A DNA stretch of 64,000 nt from Mycobacterium sp. 852014-50255_SCH5639931. GTDB taxonomy: Bacteria; Actinomycetota; Actinomycetes; Mycobacteriales; Mycobacteriaceae. The stretch is from contig NZ_LZSV01000021.1 in NCBI RefSeq assembly GCF_001665605.1, forward strand, positions 1-64,000. The letters are read 5' to 3'. Positions within the stretch are counted from its first letter, which is position 1. Each line of letters begins with the position of its first letter. The notes beneath the pieces were generated by a model. That model was not told where the DNA came from, did no database searches, and worked only from the letters and a program-made list of their open reading frames with translations. The position numbers and the translations under genes are program-made. Positions 56,822 through 64,000 of this stretch are shown piece by piece.

Positions 56822-57514
56822 TTGCCAACGGTGACTTGGGCGCGGGTCGACCCCGCCCGTCGCGCCGCCATCATCGACGCGGCGGAACAAGAATTCGGGG
56901 CGCACGGGTTCTCCCGGGGCAGCCTCAACGTCATCGCGCGGCGGGCCGGCGTCGCGAAGGGCAGCCTGTTCCAGTACTTCGCGGACAAGCGTGACCTGTA
57001 CGCGTTCATCGCCGACATCGCCAGCCAGCGGGTGCGTGCCTACATGGAAGACCGCATCCGCGAGCTCGACCCGGGCCGGCCCTTCTTCGACTTTCTGACG
57101 GACTGGCTCGATGCATGGGTGGCCTACTTCGCCGACCACCCGCACGAACGCGCGCTGCACGCCGCGGCGACCCTCGAGGTCGACACCGAAGCCCGCGTCA
57201 GCGTCCAGAACGTCATCCACCGGCACTACCTGGAAGTGATGCGGCCGCTCGTCCGCGACGCGAAGGTGCGCGGCGACCTGCGCGCCGATTCTGACACCGA
57301 CGCGCTGTTGTCGTTGCTGCTCTTGATCTTTCCGCACCTGGCGCTGGCGCCCTACATGCGGGGTTTGGATCCGATCCTCGGGCTCGACGAACCCTCCCCG
57401 GAGCAGCCGGCGCTGGCGGTGCGCCGGCTCGTCGGCGTACTGGCGGCCGCCTTCGCGGCGTCCCCGCGCCCGCCCGTCCACTCAGCCCCACACCAATCCG
57501 AGGAGGTCTCATGA
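56822..57514 (+). CDS. TetR-family regulator of R2lox (Rv0232-like)
   Basis: A 230-residue repressor with [23 protein letters not shown] (about residues 39-58). The start is TTG 56822, since AGGAGG (56811-56816) is five bases away; the GTG at 56831 would be 14 bases away. It matches Rv0232. The stop overlaps the R2lox start as ATGA (57511-57514). A palindromic operator is at 56789-56803. Confidence 0.9.
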   Translation: MPTVTWARVDPARRAAIIDAAEQEFGAHGFSRGSLNVIARRAGVAKGSLFQYFADKRDLYAFIADIASQRVRAYMEDRIRELDPGRPFFDFLTDWLDAWVAYFADHPHERALHAAATLEVDTEARVSVQNVIHRHYLEVMRPLVRDAKVRGDLRADSDTDALLSLLLLIFPHLALAPYMRGLDPILGLDEPSPEQPALAVRRLVGVLAAAFAASPRPPVHSAPHQSEEVS

Positions 57515-58452
57515 CACGCACGCATACGAACTCGATGGTTCGAGGGGGACTCAACTGGGACAGCCTGCCGTTGCGGCTGTTCGCCGGCGGCAACGCGAAG
57601 TTCTGGGACCCGGCCGACATCGACTTCTCCCGCGACCGCGCCGACTGGGAGCAGCTCTCGGAAGACGAACGTCACTACGCCATCCGGCTGTGCGCGGAAT
57701 TCATCGCCGGCGAGGAAGCGGTCACCGAGGACATTCAGCCGTTCATGTCCGCGATGCGGGTCGAGGGCCGGCTGGGCGACGAGATGTACCTGACGCAGTT
57801 CGCGTTCGAGGAAGCCAAGCACGTCCAGGTGTTCCGCATGTGGCTCGACGCCGTCGGCGTCACCGATGACCTGCACGAGTACCTCGACGACATCCCCACC
57901 TACCGGACGATCTTCTACGAGGAATTGCCGGACTGCCTCAACGCCTTGTCGGTCGACCCGTCTCCGGCCGCCCAGGTGCGGGCGTCGGTCACCTATAACC
58001 ACATGGTCGAAGGCATGCTGGCGCTCACGGGCTACTTCGGCTGGCACAAGATCTGCGTGGAGCGCGGCATCCTGCCCGGCATGCAGGAATTGGTCCGGCG
58101 CATCGGCGACGACGAGCGCCGCCACATGGCGTGGGGCACCTTCACCTGCCGCCGCCACGTCGCCGCCGACGACGCCAACTGGGGCGTCTTCGAAACCCGC
58201 ATGAACGAGCTCATGCCGCTGGGACTGCGCCTCATCGAAGAGGGCTTCTCCCTTTACGACCCGATGCCCTTTGGCCTTTCGGTGGACGAGTTCATGCAGT
58301 ACGCGTCCGACAAGGGCATGCGGCGCTTCGGCACCATCTCCAGCGCCCGCGGCCGGCCGCTCGAGGAGATCGACCTCGACTACTCGCCGCTGCACCTGGA
58401 GGACACCTTCGCCGACGAGGACGAGAAGGCCCTGGCCGCCGCGTCCGCCTGA
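57511..58452 (+). CDS. R2-like ligand-binding oxidase (R2lox, Rv0233-like)
   Basis: A 313-residue ferritin-like protein long annotated as ribonucleotide reductase beta subunit (nrdB) but belonging to the R2lox Mn/Fe oxidases. All metal ligands fall at the numbers known for the M. tuberculosis protein: E68, E101, H104, E167, E202, H205. The residues forming its Val-Tyr ether cross-link, V71 and Y162, are also present. R2lox binds a long-chain fatty acid at the cofactor. Its physiological reaction is unknown. Coupled by ATGA to the TetR gene. Confidence 0.95.
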   Translation: MTRTHTNSMVRGGLNWDSLPLRLFAGGNAKFWDPADIDFSRDRADWEQLSEDERHYAIRLCAEFIAGEEAVTEDIQPFMSAMRVEGRLGDEMYLTQFAFEEAKHVQVFRMWLDAVGVTDDLHEYLDDIPTYRTIFYEELPDCLNALSVDPSPAAQVRASVTYNHMVEGMLALTGYFGWHKICVERGILPGMQELVRRIGDDERRHMAWGTFTCRRHVAADDANWGVFETRMNELMPLGLRLIEEGFSLYDPMPFGLSVDEFMQYASDKGMRRFGTISSARGRPLEEIDLDYSPLHLEDTFADEDEKALAAASA

Positions 58453-58504
58453 GCTATCGACCTTGCTGCTGCCGGCCGCCGAGCCGCTCTCGCCGGCCCC
58501 GATG

Positions 58505-58549
58505 TTGGCGACCCGCTGCGCCCGGCTGCGCCGCGCTTGCGATCGCCAC
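58505..58549. repeat. Third copy of the dispersed repeat
   Basis: A single copy of the element tandem at 28961-29070, with a few substitutions (CGCTGCGCCCGGCTGCGCCG in place of CGCTTCGCCCGGCTTCGCCG). The end of the copy touches the first base of the gabD1 stop codon (58549-58551). It lies between the convergent genes R2lox and gabD1. Confidence 0.85.
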
Positions 58550-59925
58550 TACCCGACCCAGACGGTCTTGGCGTTGCAGAACTCGCGGATCCCGTGGCCC
58601 GCGAGTTCGCGGCCGTAGCCGGACCGCTTGACGCCGCCGAAGCCCAGCTCCGGGTAGGACACCGTCATCCCGTTGATGAAGACCTGGCCGGCCTCGATGT
58701 CGTCGATGAAGCGCTGCTGCTCGGCCTCGTCGCGAGTCCAGGCGTTGGAGCCCAGCCCGAAGGTGGTGCCGTTGGCGATCTCGATGGCCTCGTCGATGGT
58801 CTCGGCGCGGTACATCGACGCGACCGGGCCGAAGACCTCTTCGGTGTAGAGCGCCATGTCCTTGGTGATGTCGGTGATTACCGTCGGCGGGTAGAACCAG
58901 CCCGGCCCGTCGAGCGGCTTGCCGCCGGTGCGCAGCTTCGCGCCGGCCGCCACGGCTTCGTCGACCTGCTTGACGATGTCGTCGCGCCCCGACTCGGTGG
59001 CCAGCGGGCCGACGTCGGTGTCAGGGTCGGTCGGGTCGCCGACCTTGAGTGCAGCCATCCGCTCGACGAACTTGTCGACGAACGCGTCGTAGATGTCGGT
59101 GTGGATGATGAATCGCTTGGCGGCGATGCAGGATTGGCCGTTGTTCTGCACCCGTGCGGTGACCGCGGTCTTGACCGCCTCGTCGAGGTCCGCCGACGGC
59201 ATCACGATGAACGGGTCGCTGCCGCCGAGCTCGAGCACGGTGGGTTTGATCTCGTCGCCGGCGATGGCGGCGACCGATTGGCCGGCGGGTTCGCTGCCGG
59301 TCAGGGTGGCCGCGGCGACGCGAGGGTCACGCAGGATGCGCTCGACGGCGCTGGACGAGACGAGCAGCGTCTGGAAGCAGCCGTCCGGGAAGCCGCCGCG
59401 CGCGATCACGTCGGCGAGGTAGAGCGCGGTCTGCGGCACGTTCGAGGCGTGCTTGAGGATGCCCACGTTGCCGGCCATCAGCGCCGGCGCGGCGAACCGC
59501 ACGGCCTGCCAGAGCGGGAAGTTCCACGGCATCACGGCCAGGACCACGCCGAGCGGCTGGTAGCGGATGTAGGCCTTGGACGCGCCGACCTTGCCCGCGT
59601 CGGCAGGCTCGTCGGCCAGCAGCTTTTCGGCGTTCTCGGCGTAGTAGCGAAAGCCCTTGGCGCACTTGAGTACTTCGGCCTTGGCCGACTTCAAGGTCTT
59701 GCCCATTTCCAGGGTCATCATCGCGGCGACGTCGTCGGCCTCTTTTTCCAACAGGTCGGCGGTGGCGTTTGCCCACCCGGCGCGCTGGGCAAAGGTGGTG
59801 TTATGGCGGTAGTCCTGGAACCGGGCGTAGGCGGCGGCGATGGCCGCGTCGACTTCTTCGTCGGTCGCCGGGGTGAAGGTTTTTACTGTCTCGCCGGTAG
59901 CCGGGTTGATGGTGGCGATGGGCAC
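58549..59925 (-). CDS. gabD1: Succinate-semialdehyde dehydrogenase GabD1
   Basis: A 458-residue NADP-dependent aldehyde dehydrogenase. Catalytic Cys in NNGQSCIAAKRFI, Glu in VLELGGSDPFIVM, cofactor segment AVMPWNFPLWQAVRFA. The GTG at 59925 gives VPIATINPATGETVKTF, equal in start and length to Rv0234c as I remember it, and has GAAGGA upstream; the frame is open further but antisense to the next gene. It supplies succinate in the variant TCA route of mycobacteria. Divergent from the TPP enzyme (79-base gap). Confidence 0.95.
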   Translation of the reverse strand: MPIATINPATGETVKTFTPATDEEVDAAIAAAYARFQDYRHNTTFAQRAGWANATADLLEKEADDVAAMMTLEMGKTLKSAKAEVLKCAKGFRYYAENAEKLLADEPADAGKVGASKAYIRYQPLGVVLAVMPWNFPLWQAVRFAAPALMAGNVGILKHASNVPQTALYLADVIARGGFPDGCFQTLLVSSSAVERILRDPRVAAATLTGSEPAGQSVAAIAGDEIKPTVLELGGSDPFIVMPSADLDEAVKTAVTARVQNNGQSCIAAKRFIIHTDIYDAFVDKFVERMAALKVGDPTDPDTDVGPLATESGRDDIVKQVDEAVAAGAKLRTGGKPLDGPGWFYPPTVITDITKDMALYTEEVFGPVASMYRAETIDEAIEIANGTTFGLGSNAWTRDEAEQQRFIDDIEAGQVFINGMTVSYPELGFGGVKRSGYGRELAGHGIREFCNAKTVWVG

Positions 59926-60004
59926 GCTGACATCCTTCGCTTCGGGGTTGGTAAAAGGAGCAACACCCAGCCTGCCACTATCGTTCCCTCGAGGGAGGTG
60001 CCGG

Positions 60005-61651
60005 ATGAGTAAAGCCGCCGAGCTGATGGTCAAGTGCCTGGAAAACGAGGGTGTTTCCGTGGTCTTCGGTCTGCCGGGTGAGGAGAACATCCGCTTCGTG
60101 CAGGCGCTGGCCTCGTCGAGCATCCGCTATGTGCTCACCCGGCACGAGCAGGGCGCGGCCTTCATGGCCGAGATGTACGGCCGGGTGACCGGCCGCGCCG
60201 CGGTGGTATCGAGCACCCTGGGGCCGGGCGCGATCAACATGCAACTCGGCGTGGCCGACGCCACCACCAACAGCACCCCGTTGGTCGCGATCTCCGCGCA
60301 GGTGGGCCACGACCGGCAATTCAAGGAGTCGCACCAGTACGTCGACCTGGTGTCGATGTTCGCGCCCATCACCCGGTGGGCGGCCGGAGTCCCCACCGCG
60401 CGCGCCATACCCGAGATGTTCCGCAAGGCGTTCAAGGTGGCCGAGACCGAACGCCCGGCGGCGGTTTATCTCGCGGTGCCGGAGCACATCGATGCCGACG
60501 AGACCGACTATGACCTGACGCCGTTGCCGCGCAACGTCGTCCGTCCCGATGCGCCCGCACCCGGTCAGGTGGAGCGCGCGGTCGACATCCTGCGCAAGGC
60601 GAAGCGGCCGGTGGTGCTCGCCGGTCACGGCGCCGCCCGCGGCAACGCCACCGCCGCCTTGGTCCGGTTCTCCGAGGAATTCGGTATCCCGGTCGCCAAC
60701 ACCTTCCACGGCAAGGGCGTGATGCCCGACGACCATCCCAACAGCATCGGGACCCTCGGGTTCATGCGGCACGACTACGTCAACTTCGGCTTCGACAACG
60801 CCGACGTGGTCATCGCCGTCGGGTACGAGCTGCAGGAGTTCGACCCGGTCCGGATCAACCCGCAGGCCGACAAGAAGATCATCCACATCCACCGTTTCCC
60901 GGCCGAGGTCGACGCGCACTATTCGGTGGACGTCGGGATCATCGGCGACATCAGCGCCTCTTTGAACGCATTGACGGACGCGCTCGACGGCCACGCCTAC
61001 GAGGCCGATCCCGAGGTACCCGGCCACGGCCTGCTGGCCGAGGAATTCGCTCGGGGGCAAGAGGATTCGCGTTATCCGCTCGCTCCGGCGCGGTTGGTGG
61101 CCGATACCCGCGCCGCGCTGGGCCGCAGCGACGTCGTCCTGGTGGACACCGGCGCCACCAAGATGTGGATGGCGCGGCTCTACCCGACGTATGAGTGCAA
61201 CACCTGTCTGGTGTCAAACGGCTTGTCCACCATGGGTTTTGCGCTACCCGGTGCGCTGGGTGTCAAGCTGGCGCGTCCCGAGTCCAAGGTGCTGGCGGTC
61301 GTCGGCGACGGCGCGTTCCTGATGAACTCGCAGGAAATCGAGACCGCCGTCCGTGAGCGGATACCACTGGTCGTGCTGATCTGGGACGACGGCGGTTACG
61401 GCCTGATCGAGTGGAAAATGGACCTCGAGCTCGGCGCGCACTACTACGTGAAGTTCGGCAACCCCGATGTGGTGACCTACGCGGAAAGCTTTGGCGCCAA
61501 GGGGTATCGGATCAACAGCGCGGAGGAACTGTTGCCGACGCTGCGGGCCGCACTCGACGACGACGGGGTGTCGGTGATCTCCTGCCCGGTCGACTACTCG
61601 GAGAATCTGCGGCTGACCGACCGGCTCGGCGAGCTGGACGAGACGCTGTAA
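60005..61651 (+). CDS. Thiamine-diphosphate enzyme, acetolactate synthase-like
   Basis: A 548-residue ThDP enzyme with the three-domain order of acetolactate synthases. The catalytic glutamate is in YVLTRHEQGAAFMAEMYGR, the middle domain begins near RAVDILRKAKRPVVLAGHG, and the ThDP motif is VVGDGAFLMNSQEIETAV with the following DDGGYGLIEWKM. It resembles catabolic/AlsS-type enzymes more than biosynthetic IlvB. ATG 60005, with GAGGGAGG upstream. I do not recall it at this position in M. tuberculosis. Substrates could be pyruvate or another 2-oxo acid, and next to gabD1 a 2-oxoglutarate link is conceivable but unsupported. Confidence 0.88.
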   Translation: MSKAAELMVKCLENEGVSVVFGLPGEENIRFVQALASSSIRYVLTRHEQGAAFMAEMYGRVTGRAAVVSSTLGPGAINMQLGVADATTNSTPLVAISAQVGHDRQFKESHQYVDLVSMFAPITRWAAGVPTARAIPEMFRKAFKVAETERPAAVYLAVPEHIDADETDYDLTPLPRNVVRPDAPAPGQVERAVDILRKAKRPVVLAGHGAARGNATAALVRFSEEFGIPVANTFHGKGVMPDDHPNSIGTLGFMRHDYVNFGFDNADVVIAVGYELQEFDPVRINPQADKKIIHIHRFPAEVDAHYSVDVGIIGDISASLNALTDALDGHAYEADPEVPGHGLLAEEFARGQEDSRYPLAPARLVADTRAALGRSDVVLVDTGATKMWMARLYPTYECNTCLVSNGLSTMGFALPGALGVKLARPESKVLAVVGDGAFLMNSQEIETAVRERIPLVVLIWDDGGYGLIEWKMDLELGAHYYVKFGNPDVVTYAESFGAKGYRINSAEELLPTLRAALDDDGVSVISCPVDYSENLRLTDRLGELDETL

Positions 61652-61652
61652 T

Positions 61653-62024
61653 TCACGGACACATCCAGGCCAAGGGTGGGCAGACGCCGGTGTTCGGCGG
61701 CAGCCGCAGGCCCGGCGGCTGTCCTTGCACGATCAGCGCGGGCAGACCGGAGTCCGGAGCGAAGTAGTAGGTGTGGCAGACATTCATGTCCCAGTCCGGC
61801 ATGCGCCGCATTTGGCCCAAGTTCGGGCACCACATCTGGCTGCAGATGTGTGAGGTGTAGCAGCCCGGGGGTCCCTCGGGCGGTGCGCATTCCGGTGGCT
61901 GGTTACCGCCGTTGTTCGTCGAGCAGGCGGCATGGGCGGCACCCGCCCCAAGCATCAGATCCGCCGTCCACATGAAGCCGGAGAGGGCCAGCACCGTTGC
62001 CAACCCTACGAGTGCTGTTCTCAT
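61653..62024 (-). CDS. Small secreted cysteine-rich protein
   Basis: A 123-residue protein. Residues 1-32 form a signal peptide (hydrophobic run then GAGAAHAAC, signal peptidase I-like AHA). The mature 91 residues hold eight cysteines, enough for four disulfides, in a Pro/Gly-rich chain (PPEGPPGCYTSHICSQMWC). I know no named function. It ends one base after the convergent ThDP enzyme, and lies 66 bases downstream of another secreted-protein gene in the same direction. Confidence 0.82.
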   Translation of the reverse strand: MRTALVGLATVLALSGFMWTADLMLGAGAAHAACSTNNGGNQPPECAPPEGPPGCYTSHICSQMWCPNLGQMRRMPDWDMNVCHTYYFAPDSGLPALIVQGQPPGLRLPPNTGVCPPLAWMCP

Positions 62025-62090
62025 GCTCGGCTCCTTTTCGCCGGTGGGGGTTCGGCGGCGTGAGTCGCAGTCGCGACAGACAGTTACGCG

Positions 62091-62519
62091 TCAGGGCGCC
62101 TGCCTGAGTTGCAGGTGATTCGTCTGTTGATACCCCGGTGGGTGGCCGCAGGCCGGCACGTTGTACATCAAGGTGCTTGTGCCTTCCAGGGTGTTCGGAT
62201 CCCACGTGTCGTGGTACGGCTCATTGGGACCGGGGCTACCGTCGGCACAGCGTATGGCCCAGGTGCCTTCCATCGTCCATTGCCCGTTGATCAGCCGCGC
62301 CAGGGCCACGGCCTGGCCACCGGGTGCGGTTGCTACCGAAGCGCATCCGTCGCCGCAGGGTGTGAAGTAATAGTCGCCGGACATCTCCGATCCCCGAGGG
62401 GTTGTCGAAGTCCAGGTGTAGTGGCCGCTGATCGTCGTGTCGGCCCACGCTGCACTAGCCGTACCGACAGCTAAACCGGCGAACATGGCGGCTGCGGCGA
62501 TCGCCCGTGTGATGGCCAT
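62091..62519 (-). CDS. Small secreted protein
   Basis: A 142-residue protein with a clear signal peptide (MAITRAIAAAAMFAGLAV, cleavage near AWA-DT at residue 26). The mature part, beginning TTISGHYTWTST, looks like a small beta-sandwich and has four cysteines (FTPCGDGCAS, IRCADG, PACGHPP). It resembles the many uncharacterised secreted 12-15 kDa mycobacterial proteins. ATG 62519 has GGAGGATGAG upstream. A palindromic stretch lies further upstream. Confidence 0.84.
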   Translation of the reverse strand: MAITRAIAAAAMFAGLAVGTASAAWADTTISGHYTWTSTTPRGSEMSGDYYFTPCGDGCASVATAPGGQAVALARLINGQWTMEGTWAIRCADGSPGPNEPYHDTWDPNTLEGTSTLMYNVPACGHPPGYQQTNHLQLRQAP

Positions 62520-62535
62520 GATCTCATCCTCCTGC

Positions 62536-62558
62536 TGAGCTGATACGTACGTAGCTCA
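62536..62558. promoter_or_regulatory. Palindrome upstream of the secreted-protein genes
   Basis: TACGTACGTA (62544-62553) is a perfect palindrome flanked by inverted TGAGC (62536-62540) and GCTCA (62554-62558), with a three-base asymmetry. It starts 17 bases upstream of the ATG at 62519, overlapping the expected leader or promoter. An operator is possible; no regulator gene is adjacent. Confidence 0.35.
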
Positions 62559-62652
62559 CAGTGACCGCTATACACCGAAGGCGTTCCGTTTGCTGTGCAT
62601 TTGGCAAACTTCCATGCCACCGACTGGCCGGGCCATGGCGACGCGGCCTCGG

Positions 62653-64000
62653 TCAGCCGTGCCGTGACGTCGCCGCCGGCAGCGCCATCGGCCGGACGTA
62701 GCCGCCGATCAATGTCCGATGCCACCAGGCCCGCTCGCGGCGTAGCTCGGCGGGCGTCGTGAAGCGGTACTCGTAGAGCTGCGCACGCACGTAACGCGGT
62801 GGTGATTCCGGAAATGGGTTGTGCCGCAACAGCCGCAGCGTGGGCCGATCGTTGCGCAGCAGCCGTTGCAGAAACGGTGTCAGCCATGGTTGCGCGTAGC
62901 CGGGCGAGATGGCGGCGAACCACATCAGCCAGTCCAGGCGCAGGTGGTACGGCGCCCACTGCCGCGGAAGCCGGCCCACGGTGCCGGGCTTGCCCTTGAA
63001 TTCGTATTCTTTCCACACCGTCTGGTCGCTGAGGCGGGTGTCCTCGGTGCCTTCGATCACCACCTCGCGGCGGACGCGCCCGATGCTGCCGAACGCACCG
63101 TAGGTGTTGACGAGGTGAAAAGAGTTGAACGACATGTTCATTCGCTGACGCGAGGACAGCATGTTGCGCACCGGCCAGTAACTCATGAACAACACCGCAG
63201 CCGCGAACGCGATCACCAGCGCGGCGAACCACAGCGGCGGCCCCGGCGGCGCGGGATGGGCGTGCGGACCGAGCACCCAAGCCACCGACGAGTCGTCGAT
63301 GGCGCTGCACGCCAACAGGATCGTCACCCAGTTGAGCCAGGCAAAGTTACCCGACGCCACCAGCCACAGCTGGGTGACGAGAATGATCGCGGCGGCGATG
63401 CTGGCCACCGGTTGTGGCGCGAACAATCCGAACGGCACCACCAGCTGCGAGAAATGGTTGCCCGCCACCTCGATTCGATGCAGCGGCTTGGGCAGGTGGT
63501 GGAAGAACCAGCTCAATGGCCCGGGCATGGGCTGCGTTTCGTGGTGGTAGTACAGACACGTCAGGTCGCGCCAGCACGGATCGCCCCGCATCTTGATCAG
63601 CCCGGCGCCGAATTCCACTCGGAACAGCAGCAACCGGGCCATCCATAAGGTCAGCACCGGCGGCGCCACCTGGTCGTTGCCGAGGAAGATCAGCAGAAAG
63701 CCGATCTCCAGCAACAGCGATTCCCACCCGAACGCATACCAGGTCTGCCCGACGTTGACGATCGACAGGTAGAGCACCCACAGCGCCAGCCACATGAGCA
63801 TGGCCGCCCAGACCGGCACCGCATCGGCCGCGCCGGCGACGATCGCCGCCGACAGCGCGGCACCGAACCAGGAGACCACCGAGAACAGGCGATCGGAATA
63901 GCGCACATGAAACAGGCTGGGCGTCCGCCAAAACGACTGCCCGGCCAAAAACCGCGGAATGGGCTGTAGTCCGTGCTCCCCGATGAGCGCCCGGAACTGC
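62653..64000 (-). CDS. Lipase maturation factor-like membrane protein (Rv0235c-like), 5' end outside window
   Basis: At least 449 residues are visible; the frame is open to the window edge (…EHGLQPIPRFLAGQSFW), so the start lies beyond 64000. Several TM helices are followed by a soluble C-terminal domain from about residue 260 of the visible part. The LMF-type segments VEFGAGLIKMRGDPCWRDLT and YYHHETQPMPGPLSWFFHHL are present. Animal LMF1 helps fold lipases in the ER; the bacterial role is unknown. The TTG at 63948 is not the start. Confidence 0.88.
   Translation of the reverse strand, partial: QFRALIGEHGLQPIPRFLAGQSFWRTPSLFHVRYSDRLFSVVSWFGAALSAAIVAGAADAVPVWAAMLMWLALWVLYLSIVNVGQTWYAFGWESLLLEIGFLLIFLGNDQVAPPVLTLWMARLLLFRVEFGAGLIKMRGDPCWRDLTCLYYHHETQPMPGPLSWFFHHLPKPLHRIEVAGNHFSQLVVPFGLFAPQPVASIAAAIILVTQLWLVASGNFAWLNWVTILLACSAIDDSSVAWVLGPHAHPAPPGPPLWFAALVIAFAAAVLFMSYWPVRNMLSSRQRMNMSFNSFHLVNTYGAFGSIGRVRREVVIEGTEDTRLSDQTVWKEYEFKGKPGTVGRLPRQWAPYHLRLDWLMWFAAISPGYAQPWLTPFLQRLLRNDRPTLRLLRHNPFPESPPRYVRAQLYEYRFTTPAELRRERAWWHRTLIGGYVRPMALPAATSRHG

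Noticed and set aside
59926..60123. N-terminal extension of gabD1
   Set aside because: Antisense to the start of the ThDP enzyme; the GTG at 59925 reproduces the known family start.

Overview
The window is high-GC mycobacterial chromosome. It carries MmpL3, MmpL11, zinc metalloprotease Zmp1, GTP-dependent PEP carboxykinase, several FadD/FadE/EchA lipid genes and a WS/DGAT acyltransferase. Gene order matches, from my memory of the M. tuberculosis map and not from a search, the block Rv0192 to Rv0235c, with local insertions and losses. That points to a non-tuberculous Mycobacterium, most likely slow-growing; I cannot fix the species. The first 18 bases are a Tn5/Nextera mosaic-end adapter, so base 1 is an assembly edge and the first gene has no native 5' end.

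Layout. 1-3854: L,D-transpeptidase end, then a TetR regulator overlapping a molybdopterin oxidoreductase, with a 22-bp palindrome upstream. 3838-7754: zmp1, the Mce-associated pair omamA-omamB and a small HTH protein. 7751-14155: mmpL11, a secreted haem-binding protein, a flippase-like membrane protein and an AI-2E-type permease. 14160-18648: mmpL3, a NYN-domain protein and trmB. 18819-21475: two translationally coupled, degenerate GTPase-like proteins. 21625-33533: pckA, a stand-alone GAF-GGDEF protein, fadD4, crotonase, fadE3, double-hotdog hydratase, CoA-transferase, amidohydrolase and lipW. 33614-40168: a hydrolase stub, a methyltransferase, lipC, WS/DGAT, echA1, an acyl-CoA ligase and a 98-residue protein. 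40173-42732: a TetR gene preceded by an overlooked 43-codon ORF and two identical-arm operators, then an aldehyde dehydrogenase.

42827-49365 is an envelope locus: methyltransferase, GT4 glycosyltransferase, a large membrane protein, the MmpL3-linked protein PgfA and a TmaT-type acyltransferase. With mmpL3 about 30 kb away, much of the trehalose monomycolate acetylation and export machinery is in the window. 49362-54158 holds a YbjN protein, an acyl-CoA ligase, a phosphotriesterase-like lactonase and fadE4. 54198-56560 looks accessory: aldo/keto reductase, an aquaporin-like channel and a TetR gene. 56822-61651: a TetR-R2lox operon, gabD1 and an acetolactate-synthase-like enzyme. 61653-64000: two small secreted cysteine-containing proteins and a lipase-maturation-factor-like membrane protein cut by the window end.

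No rRNA, tRNA, CRISPR array, insertion sequence or prophage was recognised. The most interesting items are the 43-codon ORF with its paired operators, a 45-55 bp dispersed repeat in three copies, a 24-bp-arm inverted repeat in a divergent promoter region, the aquaporin lacking the usual selectivity arginine next to overlapping palindromes, the degenerate GTPase pair, and a haem-binding protein with a substituted putative ligand and a leader hairpin.
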